Source: Labyrinthula sp. Ha (lineage: Eukaryota > Sar > Bigyra > Labyrinthulida > Labyrinthulaceae). Taken from it: a DNA stretch of 64,000 bases. The stretch's first letter is position 1. Each line of letters opens with the position of its first letter. The notes under the pieces were generated by a model. The model saw nothing but the letters and a program-made list of their open reading frames with translations. It was not told the origin of the DNA and did not search any database. The DNA lies in the NCBI GenBank assembly GCA_015227615.1, contig JAALGZ010000004.1, positions 1,736,001 through 1,800,000 on the forward strand, written 5' to 3'. Made by a program: the position numbers and the translations under genes. Shown piece by piece: positions 43,816 to 54,310 of the stretch.

Positions 43816-45149
43816 ATGATTGAGTTAAAACCAAGTTGCGAATCTTGTATTCTTTCAAAGGTAAAATGTAGTCGGGAGAAACCAGTCTGCGCTCGTTGTA
43901 GAAGAACAGCTCGAAGCTGTACCTATCTTCCTAGGAAACGAAGAAAGAAACAAACTGATAAAAGAATGCTTCCATTTGGATTTGGAGATATATTGATGGG
44001 TCAAATGCAATTAAATAAGAATACAGGGAAAAGAATTAATTTTGGTTGGCGGCTAATGGAAGATCTCATTAAGAAGTTTGGAACTGGCAGTGGTGTTTTA
44101 ATGTTTGACATAAGAAGACATTTTCGAATGTATCAACTTGATTCAAGAAAAAGAGCTCATATAGCAAGTAAATGCTATTTTTTTTGATTTTATTCAGGTG
44201 TAAATAAAGAGTTGAAAGTGTTTGAAGCTGTCTTGGCTAGAGAGCAAGTTAATCTAGACGATTATTTTGACTACAAAAACATGGTTTTGGGTACAATTAA
44301 CAATGAGAAAGATGCAGCTGTAGCAAAAAACAGTTTTTCTTTATTTAACTCTTCGCTCTCAGAAATAAGTCCTCGTTTTATAGCTGGTTCACGATATATG
44401 ATTACTGAACTTGAGGAGCAGCTAAAAACAAATGTGCCTTGCTTGAAACTCCAGTTACAGATGAGCTCTTTTATATCACCTGAACAACGCTCTGTTTATG
44501 TATATTTGACATTTTTATTATTATTGACTAGCTTTCGTTGAATGAAGCTTTCACTAAAGTTTTTGGAAAATCTCACAAGGAGATTTTGTTGTCTCTGGAA
44601 AAAACAGTTTCTGGGTATCTGCCTTTGGGAACTAATATAATTTCTTTACTTGCTCCTGAGGATGAAATACTTAAATTTCTGGAACTACAGTGCATAAAGA
44701 TGCGACATCTAGAGCGTCCAACATCTGTTCCATGGTATTGGGAAATTCCTTCAGTCACTGTAATGAGGATGAATGCACTTCGCAATGCTGGTGAAAAGCT
44801 TACGGAAGATGTTAACTTTTTGGTTACCACGTGTATTAGGTATTTGAATGAGAGGAATGGACTGACTGAGGAAATTTTTATGAGTTTCAAACCTCTTGAA
44901 AATTTAGATCATTTGTTTCCTGCTCAACCCAATGTCGTACCTTTGGTTAAACCAGTACATATTGAAAGGTCACCAGAGGAGATATATTTGGAGGAAGTTT
45001 TTAGTGGACATCAAGAAGGCATAGATAATTTTACCTTGGATTTAGATGGGGAAAGTAAAGACTTTGATCTTGGAGAGGCTCTTGATAATCTTCTGAGCGG
45101 TGATATTTTTGAGGTGCCGGCTGGTCTCGACGGCGTGAATGTTGTTTGA
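43816..45149 (+). CDS. Zn2Cys6 transcription factor with PAS-like domain
   Basis: Three exons, 43816-44167, 44198-44493 and 44532-45149, are split by introns of 30 and 38 nt and encode 421 residues. The N-terminus holds a binuclear zinc cluster. Its six cysteines follow the classic spacing C-x2-C-x6-C-x6-C-x2-C-x6-C (residues 8-35). A basic linker follows, RKRRKKQ. A segment beginning LSLNEAFTKVFGKSHKEIL (from about residue 217) resembles a PAS domain, giving the layout of the fungal AcuK/ERT1 group of carbon-source regulators. The C-terminus is acidic with LDLDGESKDFDLGEALDNLL, a plausible activation domain. Zn2Cys6 factors are mostly fungal but occur in some protists. A LINE ends about 140 bp upstream, head to head. 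Confidence 0.88.
44168..44197 (+). other. 30-nt intron (zinc-cluster gene intron 1)
   Basis: GTAAAT to TTCAG, phase 1. Confidence 0.85.
44494..44531 (+). other. 38-nt intron (zinc-cluster gene intron 2)
   Basis: GTTTAT to ACTAG, phase 0. It joins SPEQRS to LSLNEAF. Confidence 0.8.
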
Positions 45150-48100
45150 AATTGAGGTTTTCTATAGCAAATCACAAGCAAGTTTTACAAAGATAGCTCG
45201 AGTCTGTATAATGATTGTTAACAAAAAGCGAAGGACATTTTTACTACTTGTGCTTTGTCTGGATTATCGTCAGCAAGAGCATCTGAAAGGAGTTAACATG
45301 TTTTTTTCGTTTTTCTAACCAGATTCTAGAAAACATTTTTATGTAGTTATTAATCTATTTATAAATGAACATCTTCGAAGTCTTAATACTTATTTAGTAC
45401 TGTAAAGTAGATTGGGGAAATACTGTTTTTTCAACACCTTCAAAGCAAATTGTTTCAAGCTTTGTTCTAACTTAAACTGTTCCATAAATTAGATTGGGAG
45501 AACCTGCCCGGAGTAGTGGGATAATACTCTTTGAAGTGATAAGTAATTAGGACTATTTCCCCAGCATGCTAGTCAATATAGCTAGAAACTATGTTATTCA
45601 TTGTTCAAAGAGCTTTTTAGAATACAGATTATAAGCCAAATGTAAATGATTATTTTGTTAAGAAAGTTATTTTGTTTAAAATAATAATTTTGTTCTGCAG
45701 AGAAAGTACTGAAGGAGAGATAGAGATTCAATTCTTCTTTCTGCAGGTAGTGAGCAAAACTAGCGATCCTTCTAGCGGCAAAATTGTAACTGAAACCAGT
45801 ATGCAGTAGCATGAAATATGTTTGTGCAAAAGTATTATTACGGTATCACCGTCAAGGACTTCTTGGTTTAATGAGGTTCATATAGTTTCATTGAGAATTA
45901 TAAGGGCAGGTGCTAAGTCTCATTGTCGGTCCTAGTACAGCTAGGACATCTGTCAATTTATATAATGTTTACTACGCCTGGCTGCTTATATTTTCTTTTG
46001 ATTCATCGAGCTTAGCTGAGATTGTCTGTGAATTTAGGGCGCTTAGATTTTCCTTGAATAGTGTCTACTATTCTAGTTATCGTGAAGTTATTTAAGCCTA
46101 TGAAGCTTGGCAGAACATAAAGACCTCATTCTCGAGCGAAATACATTCTAAAGTATGATGCAGTCAAATAACAATGTTTTTCTTCTTAGTCTTACTTCAA
46201 TAAATCACTTGGATTCTTACAATGTAACATAATCTGCATCCCAAAGCAAGGTATTACCTTCAAAATGAGAAAATATCAATGGCTTCTTAATGTATTGCTT
46301 CTATAGTGGGTTTAGGGTATGAAATAGCTTCATGCTATGCAGTTATCACCATGTATAGCCCAGCTGTACTTATTGCTGTCAGTTTGATCGTTTTAAGAAT
46401 TTTTTGTTGTCACTTGCGTTATAGTTAACCTACTCTATTTCTTTTGGGTGCTATCAAGGCTAACTCCTAAGTATCAAAGTTGTTCTTGGGGTAAGACTAA
46501 CTTAATAATATAATCATAGCTTTACTAACAGTTTATAAAATTAAGAGCCTTCAAATTTATGTATATAAATGACCTAGAAATGTTAAAAGGCCTTAAGACA
46601 TTATTCAAATTACAGCTAAATTCCCCTAGCTAGAGACATTTATTTAATTTTGAGGTGCTTTGTTCCTCCCGTACTTGAAGAAAGTTTGGTTCAAAAGATT
46701 TATCGACTCTGGACTCAGAAACTCGATGATCTCATTGACTGTATTTTCAAATATAGCAGAATACTTATCTAGGAGAGCTCAATAAGAAAATGAAATATCA
46801 ACGTAAAATAGAAAAATAACCAACCATCATGTGCATCAACAACAATTGAGATATAGGATCATCAATTTTTTTGAAACAATTAAATACTGTGCAAACCTGA
46901 AAAAGCTAATGTCCATGAAGCACATGTATTTAACTTAGAATTAACACCTTATTTGACTAACTCATGCAAAACAAGCCAGGGATCCATGAAAAATATTTAA
47001 AGGAGTAAAAGAAAAGACAGCTAGGTGCACACTTGTACAGGAAGAACTTAGAGAAAAGGTATCACATTATTATTCATATTAAACTCAAGTTAAATTTGAT
47101 TAAGATGTTATATCCGTGCTCATAAAATGAAGGGTTTTATATGAGGCAAAGGATTCACGAAAAGAAGATGTATAATTTTTTATGTTTCTAGGTTAACCTG
47201 CTGATCAAAGGGTCTTTTTATTTCTAAGGTAATCCGGAGAAAGCTTTCAAGGTATTATTTACTTTGAGCAGTACTTGGTTGGGTTAAGTTTGATAAAATC
47301 TCTGTAGAAATTATTGCTGGGGTTAGGCAACACCCAATACTCTTAAGAATATTGCACGAAGAAATAAGATTCAAGGATTCAGATAATTATGCCAATGGAT
47401 CGGGAGGTAGACATTATTATTTGAGCAAAGCCAACGATATCAAAGGTGGGTAAAAAATGGATATGTGTTGGGTTCAAGACTAGTTTAAACAAGAAAAAAA
47501 ATCAAGGACTCATGGTATGATATAATAAATTTAGGGGCTTGGATCAGGGATTACAATAAAAATATATAGCCTTTATTCAAGAATAAGAGAAAACCTCGAT
47601 CGATACTTAAATATGGTGATGCAAAGCAAGTGTCATGTGCTAAAACTGAAAGTAAATTTTTTCCCGTGCCGTTCCTTATCTACCTATTTTTTTCTAAGGT
47701 GCCTGAAACATAATTCCATTGTTCTACGATAACCCATCAATGCTTGGGAGGTTTCCATTTAGATTTTCTTTCGAGATATCCGTTATCTTTATGAATATCT
47801 TGTTTCTTTCTGTTCACAACTACACTTTAAACTTTGCCTCTTTATACAGAAATTTCTGTGAAGTGAGGAGCCTTGAACTCTTAGTCTCCATTTTCTTCGG
47901 ATGCGGACAACAACGGGTGACAGAACCCTAACCTTTACCTTAAATCCCCCATCAACAGGTGATATGTAGCATACCTCATTTATTAATGCAAACTGCAACA
48001 AATAAAATCCAGGAAACATCCACCTATGTGTAAGATTATCTATGTCAAAGTAGTAAGTACTTTCATCATAACAATATCTAGCTTAGTCTCAAGACAAAAA

Positions 48101-51100
48101 ACAAATATATATCCACGTATTATAACTACAATGAAAATTGTAACTCCATACATTCTTTTAGCTTGTAAGTAATATTTTTTTCTTAGTCTATAGCTTCAAA
48201 TACTTTCAAAGTAATTTCCAGCCATAAAATCTCTTAAAATTCAAAGAAAATTATCAACTTCAAGTTTTTAATGAATATCTCGCCAAACTATCTTAAACTC
48301 AACTTATCATCTCTAATCATTTCTCTCGACTTGTTGAGTATTGTATGCATATGTTTATCTACAGTATTTTTATGGGAAGTGGTAGCTTCATCAAGATTTA
48401 AGTTTTTTAGAATAGATTTTAATATTCCATGCCCTTCCATAGCCGAGTAAAAAATTCAACTTTCTCAGTGATATTATGAGGGGTGCAAAACTCCATTGGC
48501 TCACACCCAGTGCATTTTATTTTGGTTTGTTTAGTTTCTGCGTTAAGATTCTTAGGGTCAAATTTTAGGTAAATCAGCATGTTCTCAAAAGTTTAATGAA
48601 GATCCCTGTATTCTTCATATTTGCAGATCTTTCATCCAGGAAATTATAGATAAACTCGACTCTTTTGTGTACAGTTAGGCCTGATACAGTTATATTTAGT
48701 ATTGATGGAAAAACTTTTCTACAGAGAACATATATATATATATATATATACCACTAACTTTTCCCGCGGCTTTCTTTTATGCTTTTTCATAGCCTTCCTT
48801 ATTATATCCACGTTCTTTAATTACAGTATTTCCAATAACTTGACTAAAGTCACACTTGACATACTCTCCATCATAATTCACTCAAATTTCATGGTTTTTA
48901 TGAAGTAATCAATTCCACAAGGGACCATAGCTAGAAGTCGATACATAATTATCCCACCCATTTTATCCACCTGGACACTATCACTATTAATATCTTCTAA
49001 TATTTAGTAGGTATTGCTGAAAGCTGGTTCTATTTATAATAACTATATCTTCTCTTCAATAATCCCAGCTTAGATCAAATATGCCTCCTCCCACTAGACA
49101 TCTATTATCACAGCTAAATAATTTCTTTATGTTAGTATCTTCGCAAACATTGATAGCTTCTTTTATTTTTTTTTCGCGATTGCTATTTCCAGTTTTTGTG
49201 AAACAAGGTCAATGGAAAATTGTGATTCAGACTAGAATCTGTTGATAGAGTTATATTGTATACCAAGCTAAGAATTCTACACATCTTCAGTGGCTTTTAT
49301 AATAATCTAAGGATATATTAGTTGATACTTACAAGCACGGTTACCTCGATATTGCAGTGATTTTTGCTAATTAGGGAGAAAATATACTAAGAAATATTAG
49401 AAACTAATCCAAGGTTAAGTCTGAATAACAATTCTTGTCAGAACTATGTTTATACTGCATTTTCCAATTTGAAGCAGCTCTGTCATAATTTTACATGGCT
49501 AATTACATCCTTAAAATAGCAAGAAGTTAATAATTCCCATTTAAGTCTTCCAATGATAACGCTGTTTATTATCTCTGGTATTTTTTCCGGAAATTGAATA
49601 ACTACCTTTGGTACGATCTCCAAGAGTTGCATTCTCAGCTGGTGTTTAAACATCTATGGTCTATGGTTGGTTTTCATCCCTTTGGTTTCTTGTTCTTGCT
49701 TCGTCACTTTTCATAATTTTCAATTTTAGAACATATAATTTTTTTCCATCCTGTATAAATTTTTCTATACATGAAAATCCATATTATTGCCTCTTAAATT
49801 TTGCCCATGAGCAACATTCCGCATAATTTTTTTTCGGACCAATCAAACCAAGAGGTGTACCAGGCTCTGAGTTTAAAATGGATACCAAAATGCTTGTTAC
49901 ATTGGTGCTTACTTGTGCATGGTTAGTGCGAAAGAGTTAAACTTGAAGTATATCTCTAGAGCAGCGGACAGAACAGTTGATTACATCCTACAAATACTAG
50001 AATTGCTAACAGGAAAATAGATTAAATGAATCCACATGTGCTGTAAATTACAAATACTGTTGCAACAAAGTTAGTCTGATATTTAATAAGTAGAAAATAC
50101 AAGACTCATAAAATACAATCTTCTTTGAAATTTCACTTTGGAATATTTCTTGTGTTATGGTTGTTCCTTAAAGATATAATTCACTGAGGAGAATCTACAA
50201 TAGAAAAGAAGAAGCTAATTTAAGCATTAAAACCAAAAAAAATCTTAAGTAATACGTAATCGTTTGAGTTTCTAGGTGATGCATTGTTTGAGGAATATTT
50301 AAATAAGTTGAAGCATATGAGTGATTAAGGATGCATCAGTTGATGAGTAAATCCTGAATTCTTTATCTAGCACTTAGTTCCTACTCAAATAATATCTATT
50401 AAGAAGATTTTTCGATCTAATATGAAATAAATACTTTTAATTATTGTTGGTCTGAAATAAGTTTTCGGTTTTGGGTAGTTTTTTTTTACTGTGGAAACTC
50501 AAGGGATATTCTTTGTAATATCTTATTTGCCTTTTTGGATTGGACCAATAAGAACATATTATGAAACCTCAGATTAAAAGTTTAGTTCTATTATGTCTGT
50601 GTTTTTCTTATATCATTTTATTTGTGAAAATTGGAGAAATAGTTCATATTTGGACCATTCTATTTATGCAAAAAAATATAGCTAGATACAAGGTTGGAGG
50701 AGTAGACATTTATTTGTGAGAAATCAGTAAATTGTTCGATACAGTAAAATTCTAGAAATGTATGAAAACTTTATTATATTCCGTTAATAGAAGCACTATC
50801 GTATTTCAATAAATCTTAATCTATGCAGTAAAAATAAAAACCTAGTTAATCCTAAATAAAGAAGCTGTCTCTCTCTATATAGCATTTTACCTTCCAGCAC
50901 TTTGACGGGGATGATCTGGAGAAGCTTTCTAGGCCTAACTTGAGCCTTATACTTTAATATAGATTTAATTAATCATTGCACTCATTAGCTTGCATATTTT
51001 TTTTGCCTAGGAACAGTAAACATGATCTTAAAACTAATAGTACCATTAGTAGAATAAAGAGACTTGCTTATATGCCGTTGAAATTAAGCTTGTGTTCATA

Positions 51101-52356
51101 CGGGACTTTGGTTAAAATGCTAGGCACTAAGCTGGGAAAACTGTCTGTAAAATACATAGGTTTATATATCTTATCTTTATGTAGAATACAATGGCAATAT
51201 GATGAATTTGTATTAGGATACTTTCACTACAAAACACCATCTTTTTCCATGCATACTATAAGATGTCTGTCTTTTTTTCATTTACTGACAATTTCTGGTT
51301 AGTCACACTTCGAATCTAATGGCGTATATTAAGATGCATGAGAAGTTGATTTAAGTGATACTAAACACACAACTAACTCTTAAGATAGGGTGAAGTATTC
51401 AAGTTAAGTTTCACCAGCAACATTTAACCATACATTGTGAGAATAATAGCCATGAATCAAATGTTGCTTGTTTTGATTTTTGATGGTAGTATAAAGTCTT
51501 GATAGTTGGGAAAATTCCAGATAAAATTAAGGTGAATAAAGCATAAAGCAAATGGTTTAATATATTCCTTTATATTTAAATTGGAATATAAGACCTCAAA
51601 TTTTACATTAAGTGCCCGAACATTATAGTAGACTCTTCTGTTTCTAGCGAAAAGAAGCAACAGAAGCAATAGAAGGTGCCTTCTACTAATATTAATTGCT
51701 ATTTTTTATAAAAAAAGAGTACAAGAACTTTAAGAGTTGAACACTCTATAATATATAGGAGTTCAGTAATATCATTGTTGATCCGTAGCTTCATTGCAAT
51801 GTCGCTACAATAAAACCAAGTACACTAAGAAGAACACTAACTACTCAAATAAAGCATGTAGCTGCACAGGATATAAATGTGCTTAATATCCCTAACGTTA
51901 TCATCGTTATCAAATAAAAATATGGTAAAATGATTTTATTTATTTAAGCTCTCTAAATCACCTTATCAAATACTGTTAATAGCTCTAGCTAAGATGTAGA
52001 TGAGTTTGCAACTGTTTTTCACTTTAGATAGTATTTTCCTGTAAACAAGAAAAAAATCTTTGTCTTTGTAGTTATGGTTTCGTATGCAATATAGTTCCCT
52101 TGAATCTCTTTAGGTAGAAGTTCGTATTATTTTTATCCTCTCTTAATGTAAAATCTATTGAATTAGACGAAATCTTTTTGGGCATTGCGCGTGTAAAATT
52201 TGCTGACCAAGAATATTCATTTAACAGTATTGAATTACCAGGGAAAATTAAAACCAGAACTACCTTGCCGGCTCGCTATACGAAAACAAGAAAGAGGAGA
52301 AGTTTTCTAAAATATATCAGAATTGGATAAACTCTTGCCTCAGATATACAATTTCT
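45150..52356. other. Long gene-free A+T-rich desert
   Basis: Over 7 kb holds no supportable gene. The longest open frames are about 108 codons and have no recognisable domain. An (AT)n run lies at 48730-48750. No tRNA, snRNA or transposon ends were recognised. Confidence 0.55.
48730..48750. repeat. (AT)n microsatellite
   Basis: About ten uninterrupted TA units. Confidence 0.9.
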
Positions 52357-52894
52357 ATGAATCTGGCAAAAAGAGTGTATCTATATAGTCTGTTTTGGGA
52401 ACTCCTGCACGCTGCTGTACTTTTCTTCCTTTCCTTCTTTCGGATCCTGCAAAACAAACAATTCGACGGCTTCCTCCTGATGTACTTTTTTTCACTTTAT
52501 CCAAGCATAGTTTTCCATTCTCAATTGGAAATGGTTTCCTTGGCTTATATTGTTCATATGATCCTGACCCGTACTTAAGTGGGCTCCATGTGTTCACTAC
52601 TGGCCTAGTCCATACTCTTGTTTCAGTAGCTTTCGCAGTTTGTATTGTTTAAACACTTTTCATTTCATAGTTGGTGCATTAAGACAGTTCAATAATTTGC
52701 TCCTTGTTCTTGACGAAGATGAGTTTCAAATATATTGTTTTGTACAGGCTGGTGCTTGGGCAATAACTGGTTATTGGTTTGTCTCCATTGCAAGAAAATT
52801 CTACATTTACTCGAAAGAAGTGGATTCTGCTATTCAACCAGAGATACAAAAAATATTCAATTCAAAGCTAAGAGAATTTAATCGCGGTGTTTAA
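52357..52894 (+). CDS. Multi-pass membrane protein, family unknown (3 exons)
   Basis: Three exons, 52357-52481, 52511-52641 and 52671-52894, are split by two 29-nt introns and encode 159 residues from MNLAKRVYLY. Splicing switches frame twice. It replaces three short overlapping frames with one coherent hydrophobic protein. Likely membrane segments are near residues 12-28 (FWELLHAAVLFFLSFF), 68-90 (TGLVHTLVSVAFAVFGAL) and 108-125 (FVQAGAWAITGYWFVSIA). A charged tail (RKFYIYSKEV...) follows. I do not recognise the family. It lies 93 bp upstream of a sterol reductase on the same strand, so a role in ER lipid metabolism is conceivable but unproven. The convincing splice joins are the main support. 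Confidence 0.7.
52482..52510 (+). other. 29-nt intron
   Basis: GTACTT to GCATAG, phase 2. Confidence 0.7.
52642..52670 (+). other. 29-nt intron
   Basis: GTATTG to TCATAG, phase 1. Confidence 0.75.
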
Positions 52895-52987
52895 ATCTGT
52901 TTTTTTGGAATAGTTGCTAATAGTTTGTCCGTTTAAGTATTAAGTATCGCTTGCTAGCAGTTTAAAAATAAGAAAAAACGGGAAAAA

Positions 52988-54220
52988 ATGTTTGCGACAA
53001 GTCTCGTTTATTTGATTGTCTTTGTACTTCATATTGCCCTTCCAGCAACAGAAGAAGAAGGGTATGTATGTAATCCGAGAACAGGCGAAATTCTGAAGTA
53101 TCGTTTGAACGGCGTTCGTGTTTTATTGGTTGTTTTGGTGCTGTTTTGTATAAACGAATATTTTGGTATTATTAACTTTCTAAAAGCAAGAGAAATACGA
53201 AATCATTTTTGGGAAAATTGCTTCGAGGCAAATGTTATCGGAATTGCAGGTTCATTCTTGCTGTATGTGGTGTATTATCAAAACAACAACGAGGTAGAAG
53301 CTTTTTCTCGTTGCCCAACCAAAGATTTGAAAACAAGGAAAAAAGTTGCAACAAGAAAAGAACTGGATAATTTTGCAGAAAGTGGATTTTTGAATATTTT
53401 CTACTATGGAGCCACGTTCAATCCTAGATTCAATGTATTTGGGAGAGCGTTCGACTTGAAGATGTTTCTTTATCTGGTTGGTGCTGTTATGCTGGAGATA
53501 AATGTGAGCGCGACAGTATTGGCTGATGGATTGAACACTAATATCTTCTTATATGGTTGGATGATTACTCATTTTGTGTTTGAATACCTTTTTTTTGAAG
53601 AAATCCATCTTTATACCTATGATTTATTTGCCGAGAAGCTTGGGTTTAAGCTTTTTTGGGGCTGCACCGTGTTCTATCCCTTTTTTTATGCAATTGGTAC
53701 TCTTGATGTGCCTTTGGAGAGCACAGAAGTGTACACGCAGAATATTTTAGCGCAGACAGCAATCCTTATTGTTTTTTATGCTGGATACTTTCTTACTCGA
53801 GGTTCGAATCTTCAAAAGTTTTTTGCAAAGAAATCGCAGCTGATAATCATAAATGTTGGTTTTAATGACATTCGCGTATTTACACTTGAAGGGGGTGATC
53901 GCTTATTTTTGATACTCTTTCTAGGCCTTCCAGTTGTTCGTATTGAGCAGAAGTTTGTCAAAGGATCAAGAATATTAACATCTGGGTTCTGGGGCGTTTC
54001 AAGACATATAAACTACGCCGGGGAAATTATTCAAGCTGCTGCCATAGGACTTTCTACTTCACACTTAGGATTTCTCGGTCTTCTCTATCCATTATATTAT
54101 GTTGCCCTCTTTGTGCCTAGACAAATCGAAGATGATAAAATTTGTAAGGCCAAGTATGGCGACGCATGGGATGCTTATGTGAAATCTGTTCCATATAGAA
54201 TTATTCCATATGTGTACTAA
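52988..54220 (+). CDS. Sterol reductase, ERG24/DHCR7 family (C14 or C7 reductase)
   Basis: The frame from the ATG at 52988 is open for 410 codons. I believe that 53895-53924 is a 30-nt intron in frame, which leaves 400 residues. The family reduces a ring double bond of sterol intermediates with NADPH at the ER membrane. Visible marks are the early LPATEEEGYV...YRLNGV block, several membrane helices, LTRGSNLQK, GFWGVSRHINYAGE and the highly conserved C-terminus (KYGDAWDAYVKSVPYRIIPYVY region). I cannot decide between the C14 and C7 enzyme. After intron removal, the stretch between LQK and SGFWG is still longer than usual. The first membrane helix of longer relatives is missing. The next gene starts 90 bp downstream on the same strand. 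Confidence 0.88.
   Translation: MFATSLVYLIVFVLHIALPATEEEGYVCNPRTGEILKYRLNGVRVLLVVLVLFCINEYFGIINFLKAREIRNHFWENCFEANVIGIAGSFLLYVVYYQNNNEVEAFSRCPTKDLKTRKKVATRKELDNFAESGFLNIFYYGATFNPRFNVFGRAFDLKMFLYLVGAVMLEINVSATVLADGLNTNIFLYGWMITHFVFEYLFFEEIHLYTYDLFAEKLGFKLFWGCTVFYPFFYAIGTLDVPLESTEVYTQNILAQTAILIVFYAGYFLTRGSNLQKFFAKKSQLIIINVGFNDIRVFTLEGGDRLFLILFLGLPVVRIEQKFVKGSRILTSGFWGVSRHINYAGEIIQAAAIGLSTSHLGFLGLLYPLYYVALFVPRQIEDDKICKAKYGDAWDAYVKSVPYRIIPYVY
53895..53924 (+). other. 30-nt in-frame intron without a stop codon
   Basis: GTGATC donor, T-rich body and TTTCTAG acceptor match the other introns here. Removal changes LEGG-DRLFLILFLG-LPVVR to LEGGLPVVR and improves the family fit. Because it is 3n and open, retention would add ten hydrophobic residues. 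Confidence 0.65.
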
Positions 54221-54310
54221 GAATTCATAGAGAATCAGTGGGTTAAGATTAAAATGAGTTATTTTTTGTCTAGAAATTTGTTTCGTTAAGTATGGAGTAA
54301 AACAAGTTTG

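Noticed and set aside
47719-48019. Overlapping frames of 70-76 codons on both strands
   Set aside because: No domain on either strand and no splice-compatible neighbours.
52355-52597. 80-codon minus-strand frame
   Set aside because: Antisense to the spliced multi-pass protein, which gives a more coherent product.
53808-53822. GGTTCGAATC, a tRNA T-loop-like word
   Set aside because: Lies inside the sterol reductase coding region with no matching A box or cloverleaf.
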